DNA from: Paludibacteraceae bacterium | GTDB taxonomy: Bacteria > Bacteroidota > Bacteroidia > Bacteroidales > Paludibacteraceae | NCBI GenBank assembly: GCA_024401645.1 | Contig: JAKSKR010000004.1 | Span: forward strand, 53,863-117,862 | Length of the DNA stretch: 64,000 bases | Direction: 5' to 3' | In this document: one piece after another, positions 1-7,551 of the stretch | Layout of the letters: every line of letters starts with the position of its first letter | How positions within the stretch are numbered: position 1 is the first letter of the stretch | Program-made: the position numbers and the translations under genes | The notes under the pieces: generated by a model | Databases searched by the model: none | The model's input: only the letters and a program-made list of their open reading frames with translations | Told to the model about the DNA's origin: nothing

Positions 1-658
1 TGTGTATGTCCACGCCGCTGTGTCCGCCGTTTCCGCCTTCAATCGTAATCTTCACAAGTTGCTTGCCGTCTTCAAGGGGTGTAGGCGCATAGTGCCAGGT
101 CGCCTTTTGCATGTAGGCACCGGCTGCTCCAACGGTAATGGTGTCGTAGTCCTCGCTGTCAAGGTTAATCACCTTTCTGCCCTTAATAAAGTCACTGCCA
201 AGGTTGGCCGCTCCCGTCATGCCGTCCTCCTCGTTGGTGGTGGTCAGCACTTCAAGCGGGCCGTGTTCAAGGCTGTCGTCTGCAATTAGGGCAAGCGCTA
301 TCGATAGTCCTACGCCATTGTCAGCCCCCAGGCTTGTTCCTTTGGCGTGCATCCAACCGTCGCAAATTTTGGTTTCTATGGCATCGGTTAGGGCGTTGTA
401 GGGTTTGGTTGGTTCGCCAACGCAGACCATGTCCATGTGGTTCAGCAGCACCAGTGGCTCCACGTTTTCGTGTCCGGCGGTTGCGGCTTTCCTCATAACC
501 ACGCAGTTGTGGGCATCCCTTTCATATGCAAGCTTGTGTTGTTGTGCAAATTGGCACAGGTAGTCTGCTACTTTTTCTTCGTGGTGCGAAGGTCTTGCTA
601 TCTGGTTTAGTTCGGCAAATATCTCCCAAACGCGGTCTATGTTGGCTACTTTATTCAT
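1..658 (-). CDS. pepD: Aminoacyl-histidine dipeptidase PepD (M20C), C-terminus beyond window
   Basis: Zinc exopeptidase of the M20 family that cleaves Xaa-His dipeptides such as carnosine in the cytoplasm. The reading frame opens at the ATG at 658 (MNKVANIDRVW) and is still open at base 1, so about 219 N-terminal residues are visible of a family usually near 480-490. The visible M20 metal and catalytic positions are H74 and D76 in LLNHMDMV, D113 in GADNGVG, E143/E144 in TTNEEDG and D167 in NLDSED, all in the expected order. The last visible residues (GGNGGHSGVDIH) begin the dimerisation lid. The gene stands alone and diverges from nothing in view; its 5' side faces the terminator of the GH8 gene. 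PepD is preferred over other M20 peptidases because of the GADNGVG and GGHSGVDIH signatures. Confidence 0.92.
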   Translation of the reverse strand, partial: MNKVANIDRVWEIFAELNQIARPSHHEEKVADYLCQFAQQHKLAYERDAHNCVVMRKAATAGHENVEPLVLLNHMDMVCVGEPTKPYNALTDAIETKICDGWMHAKGTSLGADNGVGLSIALALIADDSLEHGPLEVLTTTNEEDGMTGAANLGSDFIKGRKVINLDSEDYDTITVGAAGAYMQKATWHYAPTPLEDGKQLVKITIEGGNGGHSGVDIH

Positions 659-754
659 ACCTGTCTTTGTCTATGTCAAAGTTAGCACTTATTCATGAAA
701 TTTAGTTTGAATGTTGTCCATTAACTGTTCCCGTGCCCAAGTGCCAAAGCCTCT

Positions 755-795
755 CAAAAAAATGGGGATGCACAGAATACTCCGTGCATCCCCAT
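755..795 (-). terminator. Intrinsic terminator of the GH8 gene
   Basis: A 12-bp perfect stem ATGGGGATGCAC (762-773) pairs with GTGCATCCCCAT (784-795). Read on the minus strand it is followed by a run of seven T, and it lies 20 bp past the GH8 stop codon. Confidence 0.88.
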
Positions 796-814
796 ACCTT
801 ATGCTTTGAACTTG

Positions 815-2326
815 TTAGTTTTTAGTCAACTTTGCCACTTTTGCATTCGAATCCTTTGTCTGGACCTTAACCAGGTAGCACCCCTTCTTCAGTTCAGTCA
901 GGTCAATGGTTTCGCAGGTTGTTGTGTTTACCAGTTTGCCATCAATGTCGTAAACGTCAGCCTTAATGATGGGCTCGTTGCTAACGATTTTTACCTTTGA
1001 GTCGGTCGGATTTGGTGTGAGCAAAAAATCGTTTTTCGTACTTTCGGTTACCTTTGCCGAATTTTCGGTAGGCATGGGTTTGTAAATCTTGAAGTTTCCC
1101 GATGCATTCAACAGCGAAAGGAAGTAAACCATGCCGTTGTAGTAGCGCCATTGTCCGGTTGGAGCCTGGGTGTTCCAGAAAATTTCAAGTGCTCTCTTGG
1201 TCAAAGCCTCGTCGTTTACGGCAAAGCAGGCCACGCCATTGGTGCCAGCCACACCTTCGTTGTAGTTGCCAGAAGGGTTTTGTCCATCCCAGTCGAAGTA
1301 GCCGTGGTTGTAGCCGTCTTTTTGGAAGAAGCTCAATAGGCGGGTCATCATGGCTGTTTGGTTAACGCTGTCGGTACGGAACCAGTTATAGTCCATGCCA
1401 ACGTTCATGGCACAGCGAATTGCGTCATATTTGTATTGTTTGGTGTCGTAGCCTTGCCATTCGGGTCGGTAAGGTGTGCCGTCAAATTGGCAATAGTCAG
1501 GGAATAGGCCCGACTCGCTATTGCAAGAAAGGCGCAACAGCTTGCGGGCTGCTTCTGCGGTTTGTGCCCAGAAGTCCTTATTGCTTTCGGTCCAGCGTGC
1601 CCAAAGTTCCATGAAGCCTGGTAGGCAGTACGAAGGGTCGCCAAAGTTAATGTTGTCCCAGTTTGGGGCAAACACAACCGTGTGGTTGCTAGGGTTGAAC
1701 ATGTTGTTCACACCGCCAACTCCCTTTTTGTCCATAATCTTTTTCAGTATGTACTGTGCTTCTGCGTTGTAGTCAATGTCGCCATCGTTACCCCAACGGT
1801 TGCTGGCAAAGAATAGGGCAGTAATGAAGTACTCTTCGCCATCGGGTGCGCAGGTGTTGTCAATCTTTTCGCCGCTGGTCTTGCATTGCCAGGCAAAGTA
1901 GCCGTCCCATTCGCCACCTTCGTGTCGCATGTACTTTTTAGCCCAACGCCACAGCTTGTCAAATTCCTGCTGGTGGTCCAGTTGCACGGTAATCATCATA
2001 CCATACGACTGGCCTTCTGTTCTAACGTCGCCGTTACCCACATCATAAATGTAGGCCATGTTGTCGTCGGTCTCGTAGTAAACGGCTGTTGGTGAACCTG
2101 GGGTGAAGAAGTGTTTCCATACTTGGTCTACCTTTGCTTGAACCTCGCTTTCGCTCTTACCCAAAATGTCGACGAAGAGGTTGCGGTACACGCCTGTGTA
2201 GTAGGCTCCTGTGCCTGTGCCATCGGTGCTCGGACCCGTATAACCGCTAGCTGCATTAATGCTGGAGATGTTGCATGTTGCCAAGAATGCTGACAAGCAA
2301 CCGCTTAATAGTAAACGTTTGTTCAT
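815..2326 (-). CDS. Secreted glycoside hydrolase family 8 (xylanase / reducing-end xylose-releasing type) with T9SS tail
   Basis: A 503-aa inverting GH8 enzyme expected to act on xylan or xylo-oligosaccharides outside the cell. Residues 1-25 form a signal peptide ending in INA. The GH8 (alpha/alpha)6 domain spans about 40-420. The proton donor is E104 in RTEGQSYGMM and the likely base is D301 in YKYDAIRC. The loop pattern around YRNLFVDILGKS resembles the Rex-type exo-oligoxylanases more than endoglucanases, which is my reason for the xylan call. Residues about 430-503 (LLTPNPT...KKGCYLVKV) are a type A T9SS sorting domain, so the protein should cross the outer membrane and be anchored or released. 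It is monocistronic, with its own terminator. A second xylan enzyme (GH43, at 7552) lies 5 kb away. Exact substrate is inference. Confidence 0.88.
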   Translation of the reverse strand: MNKRLLLSGCLSAFLATCNISSINAASGYTGPSTDGTGTGAYYTGVYRNLFVDILGKSESEVQAKVDQVWKHFFTPGSPTAVYYETDDNMAYIYDVGNGDVRTEGQSYGMMITVQLDHQQEFDKLWRWAKKYMRHEGGEWDGYFAWQCKTSGEKIDNTCAPDGEEYFITALFFASNRWGNDGDIDYNAEAQYILKKIMDKKGVGGVNNMFNPSNHTVVFAPNWDNINFGDPSYCLPGFMELWARWTESNKDFWAQTAEAARKLLRLSCNSESGLFPDYCQFDGTPYRPEWQGYDTKQYKYDAIRCAMNVGMDYNWFRTDSVNQTAMMTRLLSFFQKDGYNHGYFDWDGQNPSGNYNEGVAGTNGVACFAVNDEALTKRALEIFWNTQAPTGQWRYYNGMVYFLSLLNASGNFKIYKPMPTENSAKVTESTKNDFLLTPNPTDSKVKIVSNEPIIKADVYDIDGKLVNTTTCETIDLTELKKGCYLVKVQTKDSNAKVAKLTKN

Positions 2327-2497
2327 TGTATTGTAGTTTAGTGTTAGTTTATTTGTTTCAACAACTAGGCGTCTCGCCTAAATACCTGACGTAAAGCTAG
2401 CTCAATAATATTACATAGTCAAGTTTTATGGTTTAGAAAATGCAAATTTGAACTTTTCTTTAAATAATGGTAACTTTACAGAAAAATAGCTCGTATT

Positions 2498-3175
2498 ATG
2501 AAATTGAACTTCGTATCAGCATTGCTAGCCTTATTTGTTATGGCTGCATGTACCAATAAGAATGCAGAACCTCAACAGCAGACTGCCGAACCCGACTCTC
2601 AAACCGTTAAGGTGGAAAGCAAGGGAAACCTTGCCCCACGCGACAACAAGAAGGACGTGGTGATGGATGTCTATAACCTCTTGCCGAAAGATGCCCTTCC
2701 TGTGTGTTTCCGCAACATTAAGCGTACCGAGAGTGAAGCGCAGTATGGCGAGTACAACCACTATGTTATTGAAGAGTTCTTCGAGGAAAGCGAAAATAAC
2801 TACCACGTTTTCCACCTCAACTGCTTCCCTATGGCCGACAATGCCTACAAGGTTTACTACATCTACGAAAAGGGATGCGAATATGTTTCCATTGCCGACA
2901 AGGCGGCTTACATCTATAAGGATGGTAAGTTGGAAAAATCGAACTTCGACTTGCCAACGCCAGAGTTCAGTGAGTTCATCACTCCCGAAGTTGAAGCCAA
3001 CATAAGCGCTTTAGACGTTAAGGAGGTTCGCAGCCGTTTCAACGAACTCATTCTTTATACAATCGATCTCGACACTTTGCAAGTCTCATTTAACACTCTT
3101 GGCTCTGATGCTTTGATGATGGGCATGAAGATGCCGCGTTTCACTTGGAACGGTGCAGAATTCGTAGCGCAATAA
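2498..3175 (+). CDS. Predicted lipoprotein of unknown function
   Basis: A 225-aa protein I do not recognise. The N-terminus MKLNFVSALLALFVMAACTNK is a lipoprotein signal with the lipobox Cys at residue 18, followed by a Gln/Glu-rich linker (residues 20-50). The mature part is acidic, with alternating hydrophobic beta-like stretches and no catalytic motif visible. The next gene, sstT, starts only 13 bp after its stop, so the two are probably co-transcribed. A TAACTTTA box near 2471 could be a weak -7 element. Function cannot be assigned. Confidence 0.75.
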   Translation: MKLNFVSALLALFVMAACTNKNAEPQQQTAEPDSQTVKVESKGNLAPRDNKKDVVMDVYNLLPKDALPVCFRNIKRTESEAQYGEYNHYVIEEFFEESENNYHVFHLNCFPMADNAYKVYYIYEKGCEYVSIADKAAYIYKDGKLEKSNFDLPTPEFSEFITPEVEANISALDVKEVRSRFNELILYTIDLDTLQVSFNTLGSDALMMGMKMPRFTWNGAEFVAQ

Positions 3176-3188
3176 TCCATTGGGGTAA

Positions 3189-4415
3189 ATGAATAGGTTA
3201 GTAACGAAATGGAATAAGTTGAGCCTGGTGCTCCGCATAGTTGTTGGGTTGGTAGTGGGTGCCACATTAGGCCTTGTTTTCCCTTCCCTTACGGCTGTTG
3301 GCGTGCTGGGGCTCTTGTTTGTAAATGCCTTGAAAGCCATCGCTCCTGTCTTGGTGGCGGTGCTGGTGGCTGCTTCTATTGCCAAGGCAAAGGGCGGATT
3401 GGGCAACCGTTTTCGCACCGTCATCTGCCTTTACGTGTGCAGCACGCTTTTGGCTGCTGTGGTGGCAGTTGTTGCTAGCAATTTATTCGCTGTTACTATT
3501 CGTTTGAAGGATGCTGTGCCAAGCGACGCTCCGGCTAACCTTACGGTCATTTTCCATAATCTGGTCAGCAACTTGGTGGCAAATCCCATATCGGCGCTTG
3601 CCAATGCCAACTATATCGGTGTTTTGTTTTGGGCCATTGTCATAGGATTGGCTTTGAAGAAGATGGCTTCCGAAAAGACCATTCAGGTGGTTGTCGACTT
3701 CTCGCACGTCATTTCGCAAGTGGTCAAGTGGGTCATTCAGTTTGCACCTTTCGGCATTATGGGATTGGTTTTCTCATCGGTGTCGGAATGTGGGTTGGAA
3801 ATTTTCACCGAGTACGGACGCTTGTTGCTGCTTTTGGTGGGTTGCATGTTGTTCTCGGCATTGGTGGTCAATCCGTTTTTGGTGGCTCTCTTGCTCCGCA
3901 AGAATCCTTATCCGTTGGTCTGGAAGTGTATTTCCGTCAGTGGTATCAGCGCTTTTTTCACGCGCTCGTCGGCAGCAAACATCCCCATTAATATGGACCT
4001 TTGCAAGCAGATGAAGTTAGAAGAAGATTTCTACACGGTCAGCATTCCATTGGGTTCTACCATCAACATGAATGGGGCAGCCATCACCATCACGGTCATG
4101 ACGTTGGCTGTGTGCCACACCTTGGGCATTCAAGTCAGTCCGTCATCGGCCATTCTGCTCTGTGTCATTTCGGCGTTGGCGGCATGTGGCTCGTCGGGTG
4201 TTGCTGGCGGTTCGCTTTTGCTCATTCCCATGGCGTGTGCCCTGTTTGGCATTTCCAACGACGTTTCAATGCAGGTGGTTGCCGTTGGTTTTATAATTGG
4301 CGTTGTTCAAGACTCTGTCGAAACTGCCCTTAATTCAAGTGGCGACGTCATCTTCACCGCAACTGCCGACCTTTTCGAACACAAGAAGAAGTACATTCGC
4401 AAGGGTCTGCTTTAA
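3189..4415 (+). CDS. sstT: Serine/threonine:sodium symporter SstT
   Basis: Inner-membrane transporter of the dicarboxylate/amino acid:cation symporter (DAACS) family that takes up serine and threonine with Na+. Its 408 aa match the usual SstT length. The N-terminus (LVLRIVVGLVVGATLGLVFP) is the typical first helix of SstT, and about eight membrane segments follow. Family motifs visible are the serine-rich FFTRSSAANIP hairpin, the NMNGAAI sodium-site helix and the ACGSSGVAGGS re-entrant loop. The start is an ATG 13 bp after the upstream lipoprotein. A strong terminator follows directly. Assignment to SstT rather than GltP/DctA rests on the first helix and the short length. Confidence 0.93.
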   Translation: MNRLVTKWNKLSLVLRIVVGLVVGATLGLVFPSLTAVGVLGLLFVNALKAIAPVLVAVLVAASIAKAKGGLGNRFRTVICLYVCSTLLAAVVAVVASNLFAVTIRLKDAVPSDAPANLTVIFHNLVSNLVANPISALANANYIGVLFWAIVIGLALKKMASEKTIQVVVDFSHVISQVVKWVIQFAPFGIMGLVFSSVSECGLEIFTEYGRLLLLLVGCMLFSALVVNPFLVALLLRKNPYPLVWKCISVSGISAFFTRSSAANIPINMDLCKQMKLEEDFYTVSIPLGSTINMNGAAITITVMTLAVCHTLGIQVSPSSAILLCVISALAACGSSGVAGGSLLLIPMACALFGISNDVSMQVVAVGFIIGVVQDSVETALNSSGDVIFTATADLFEHKKKYIRKGLL

Positions 4416-4427
4416 GTTCAATAATGC

Positions 4428-4461
4428 AAAAAGGTTGTTAACGATGGTTGCAACCTTTTTT
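4428..4461 (+). terminator. Terminator after sstT
   Basis: AAAAAGGTTG (4428-4437) pairs with CAACCTTTTT (4451-4460) and runs into T's. It is symmetric enough to work from both sides. Confidence 0.85.
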
Positions 4462-4518
4462 GTTTCAGCAAATAAGTGTATATTTGCTTTGTACTAATAA
4501 ACACTTAAATTTAGGTAT

Positions 4519-4635
4519 ATGGATAAGAAGATTTTATCCGAAGAGCAACCAATTAAACTTGATGTTGCAAAAGTAATAGAAGAATTTAAAGCAAGAGAAG
4601 GGATGAACGATGAAGAACTTAAAACTTGCCTTTAA
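4519..4635 (+). CDS. Small 38-aa ORF, possibly an antitoxin-like or truncated gene
   Basis: An ATG-initiated frame (MDKKILSEEQPIKLDV...) of 38 codons, charged and helix-prone. It lies just before a frameshifted small gene and a YhcG nuclease. Its abrupt end and the decay of its neighbour suggest it may be the remaining N-terminus of a longer gene. No family was recognised, and it may not be expressed. Confidence 0.3.
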   Translation: MDKKILSEEQPIKLDVAKVIEEFKAREGMNDEELKTCL

Positions 4636-4689
4636 GTAATTTATTTTGATGGATTTATGAAAAAATGACAAAAGAATTGAAACAATCAA

Positions 4690-4964
4690 ATGATTTATAT
4701 AAGCCAAAATGTTGATGAAAAATTAGATGAATATGCTTCATTTCTTAATAGTATATCTTATACAATTAACGAAACGAAAATTAAAAGATGGGAAGTTGAA
4801 TGCCAAATCAATAAGCGTTGTAATCCTATACTGATGAAACCAAACACTATTTGAGAATTAAAATTCAAAAGTGTATTAAAACGATGCGAGATTGGAATGT
4901 AAACAATCTTCCACAACATATACAAATAGCGGTTAGAGGTGAAGATGGGAAAGGAAGAATATGA
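4690..4964 (+). pseudogene. Frameshifted small gene upstream of yhcG, function unknown
   Basis: An ATG at 4690 opens a 54-codon frame (MIYISQNVDEKLDEY...) that stops at 4852-4854. The +1 frame continues smoothly from about 4828 (YTDETKHYLRIKIQK...GEDGKGRI) and stops at 4962-4964. Its TGA overlaps the ATG of the yhcG gene, the spacing expected of an intact operon partner. A single-base indel near 4828-4850 would restore a protein of about 90 aa. The size and position before a nuclease gene would suit a toxin-antitoxin or regulatory partner, but I recognise no family. It could also be a sequencing error. Confidence 0.5.
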
Positions 4965-6016
4965 TAAATGAGAATGAAATGGCGGCAAACCTATTGTGTG
5001 ACGCCAAACAGATAATATTGGCTGCAAGGGAAAATGCAGTAAAGAGTGTTGACTTCTGCAGGGTGCAGATGTATTGGAATCTTGGCAGACGCATCTTTGA
5101 AGAGGAACAGAACGGTAAGGAAAGGGCTGATTATGGAACTTACCTTATTTCAAACTTGGCAAAGGCACTTGAACCTGAATTTGGGAGTGGTTTTTCGGTG
5201 AGACAACTTCACATGTGCAGGCAATTTTATCGCACTTACCCAATTGTGAATACACTGTGTGCACAATTGAACTGGTCTCAGTATAAGTTGCTTATATCAA
5301 TTAAAGATGAGACCAAGCGAGAATACTATCAGTTAGAATCGGTTAACAATGGCTGGACTAAACGAGAACTTGAACGACAGATAAATTCACTGCTGTATGA
5401 GCGTTTGCTATTGAGCAACGATAAGGAGGCTGTGCTTGCCGTAGCTCGCAAGGAACGCATACCTGAAGAGCCGACGGAAATAATAAAGGACCCGATGGTG
5501 CTTGAGTTCTTGGGTTTGGAAAGGAAATCTGAATTTTACGAAAAGGAGCTGGAAACGGCGCTTATTGACCATTTGCAGCAATTTTTGCTGGAGTTGGGAA
5601 ACGGATTCACATTCGTTGCCAGGCAGAAAAGGTTGCTGATAGAAGATGATGAGTATTTTGCTGACCTTGTGTTTTACAATAGACTGCTTCGCTGTTTTGT
5701 GGTGGTGGAATTGAAGACGGAGAAAGCCACACACCAGGATCTTGGGCAACTGCAGATGTATGTGAATTATTTCGACAGGATGGAGAAACTTCCGGATGAG
5801 AATCCAACTGTTGGACTTTTACTCTGTACGGCGAAAAACGACACTATGGTGAAGATGTCGCTGCCAACGGACAACAAGACCATTCTTGCCAGCAAGTATG
5901 AACTATATCTGCCAACAGACAAACTCCAGAATGAACTTGACAAATTAGCAAAGGCTTCCGAAATATATAACGAGAAGCGTGAGCAAGCAAACGACGGGAA
6001 TAATAAAAATGGATAA
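4961..6016 (+). CDS. YhcG/DUF1016-family PD-(D/E)XK nuclease
   Basis: A 351-aa protein of the YhcG family: an N-terminal helical DUF1016_N part (residues about 10-150, with GRRIFEEEQ and SVRQLHMCRQFY) and a C-terminal PD-(D/E)XK nuclease-like domain (about 190-335). The catalytic core is visible as D(231)LVFYNRLLRCFVVVELK, the classic D...ExK arrangement, followed by LGQLQMYVNYFDR. YhcG proteins occur in defence islands and beside or within type I restriction systems; a second copy in this window sits inside an hsd operon. It is the first intact gene of a small island; its ATG overlaps the stop of a decayed gene and the next gene starts 6 bp after its stop. An inverted repeat (5241-5269) lies within the coding sequence. 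Confidence 0.88.
   Translation: MINENEMAANLLCDAKQIILAARENAVKSVDFCRVQMYWNLGRRIFEEEQNGKERADYGTYLISNLAKALEPEFGSGFSVRQLHMCRQFYRTYPIVNTLCAQLNWSQYKLLISIKDETKREYYQLESVNNGWTKRELERQINSLLYERLLLSNDKEAVLAVARKERIPEEPTEIIKDPMVLEFLGLERKSEFYEKELETALIDHLQQFLLELGNGFTFVARQKRLLIEDDEYFADLVFYNRLLRCFVVVELKTEKATHQDLGQLQMYVNYFDRMEKLPDENPTVGLLLCTAKNDTMVKMSLPTDNKTILASKYELYLPTDKLQNELDKLAKASEIYNEKREQANDGNNKNG
5241..5269. repeat. Intragenic palindrome in the first yhcG gene
   Basis: CAATTGTG (5241-5248) is inverted as CACAATTG (5262-5269), with ACACTGTGT at the centre. It encodes the variable stretch before the LNWSQYKLL segment of the nuclease. The second yhcG gene has an unrelated palindrome at the same protein position. 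Confidence 0.7.
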
Positions 6017-6022
6017 TAAAGC

Positions 6023-6793
6023 ATGAAGGGAGCGTTAACGGGTGATTATATAGGCTCAATCTATGAGTTTCAGAACACTAGTGATGCGGGTTTTCCACTT
6101 GTTGCAGAAGGCAAGGAGATAACGGATGACTCAATTTGCACGATAGCGGTAGCCAACGCCATACTGCGTGGGATTCCCTATGGCGAGGCATTAAAGGAAC
6201 TGTGCCTAAAGTATCCGAACCCTATGGGTGCGTATGGCAATGGTTTTTTGGCTTGGCTTTACAGAAAAGATATGTCGCCATACAATTCTTGTGGAAATGG
6301 ATCTGCAATGAGGGTGAGCGCTGTTGGCTGGGCTTTCGAAAAGGAGGATGTGATGCTTTGCGAGGCGGAGAAATCTGCCGCGTGCACGCACAACCACCCT
6401 GAGGGAATTAAGGGAGCGAAGTGCGTGGCGCATGCCGTTTGGTATTTAAGGCATTACAAAGATGACCTGGAAGGCTTCAAGAAGCTGATGAGCCAGTACT
6501 ACCCCGAATGGGAAACCTATTACAAACCCTTTGAACAGTGGAACGGTGTATGCCAGAATACAGTGCCGCTTTGCATACAGGAGGTGGTTTATGGCAAATC
6601 TTATGAAGACACGATACGCAACGTTGTGCTCTGCGGTGGTGATACCGATACTAACGGTGCCGTGGCTGGTGCAATGGCGGGTGCAAGGTGGGGTGTGCCG
6701 GATTATTTGTGGCAGGCCGCCTATAAAAGCGCTGACCCTTACTTGCAAGGAATTATTGACGAGTTTGTGGCAAAGTTTGAAGTGAAAGGGTAG
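6023..6793 (+). CDS. ADP-ribosylglycohydrolase family protein
   Basis: A 256-aa all-helical ADP-ribosyl hydrolase (DraG/ARH fold), expected to remove ADP-ribose from modified macromolecules in the cytoplasm using two Mg2+ ions. Metal-binding motifs are clear: ITDDSICT (residues about 33-40), and near the C-terminus CGGDTDTNGAVAGAMAG. The opening MKGALTGDYIGSIYE is the usual first helix of the family. The gene begins 6 bp after the yhcG stop, so it is very likely in one operon with the nuclease. Members in accessory islands may reverse modifications used in defence or conflict, but no ADP-ribosyltransferase is visible nearby, so the substrate is unknown. Confidence 0.9.
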   Translation: MKGALTGDYIGSIYEFQNTSDAGFPLVAEGKEITDDSICTIAVANAILRGIPYGEALKELCLKYPNPMGAYGNGFLAWLYRKDMSPYNSCGNGSAMRVSAVGWAFEKEDVMLCEAEKSAACTHNHPEGIKGAKCVAHAVWYLRHYKDDLEGFKKLMSQYYPEWETYYKPFEQWNGVCQNTVPLCIQEVVYGKSYEDTIRNVVLCGGDTDTNGAVAGAMAGARWGVPDYLWQAAYKSADPYLQGIIDEFVAKFEVKG

Positions 6794-6851
6794 AAGGCAA
6801 ATACCATCGGAAGATGGAAATACAGAACAATAACAATTAAATCTATAGATA

Positions 6852-7304
6852 ATGGGACAAAGATTGGAAAAGAGAAATGAGCTCCATGCCCAGCTGGAGT
6901 TGTGGGGCAAAGACCAGAAACCGACCATGGAACAGTTATTCACCATGGGGCAGGACCTAGATATTCTGACAAATGGCATGGACAACATCAATGAAGACGG
7001 TTGTGCCGACCTTTTGGCAGGTATGGTAATCGCCACCGAACATTTTATGGACGGCTACAATAAGCAACAGATTAAGCAACTGCTTGGCCTTACACCACCG
7101 GTTACAGGCTATGCCACCAGAATGCTGGTGGGAACCGTCTGCAATGCAGGCGTGGGCTTGGCCTCAATCGATAAGGATGTGGACTATGTGCTTGACTTGA
7201 TCAACGCTTGCAAAGATGACCGCATGAAGGCTTTTCTTCAAGACGGATTGATGAAGATAACCGGACAGGAGAAGAAGATACCAGAGAATGATGTGCCGTT
7301 TTAG
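6852..7304 (+). CDS. Hypothetical protein with SSB-like C-terminal tip
   Basis: A 150-aa soluble, helical protein of no recognised family. Apart from the helical body (residues 5-130), its last residues are KKIPENDVPF, which closely resembles the acidic-hydrophobic tip of single-stranded DNA-binding proteins (consensus DDxIPF), the tail that docks RecQ, PriA, RecO, ExoI and others. It has no OB-fold, so it is not an SSB. It follows the ADP-ribosylglycohydrolase by 58 bp on the same strand and probably belongs to the same island. The interaction idea is inference from six residues. Confidence 0.7.
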   Translation: MGQRLEKRNELHAQLELWGKDQKPTMEQLFTMGQDLDILTNGMDNINEDGCADLLAGMVIATEHFMDGYNKQQIKQLLGLTPPVTGYATRMLVGTVCNAGVGLASIDKDVDYVLDLINACKDDRMKAFLQDGLMKITGQEKKIPENDVPF

Positions 7305-7551
7305 AAATTGAAATTAGAAGCATAGCTTCAAGAGGTTATTGACTGCCTTGACAATTTTTCTGAGTGGGAACTTTCGCGTTTACACATCTAAGAACCATTT
7401 TCCCCGATGAAATGGGCTGTTTTGATTGCTTCTAGGGCCGTGTGACTGAATTGTATGGATAATTTGATGTAAAACTACCAATGAAAGAGTAAAATTAGCA
7501 GTAATTTGCACACTGAAAAAAAGACAAAGAACTACTCTAATTTTATAAATC

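Noticed and set aside
6446..7036. 196-codon minus-strand frame
   Set aside because: It is antisense to the ADP-ribosylglycohydrolase and the following gene and has no recognisable domain.
7305..7551. Promoter of the GH43 gene
   Set aside because: A GTAATTTG string near 7500 differs from TAnnTTTG by spacing, and no -33 element is present. The promoter could not be placed.
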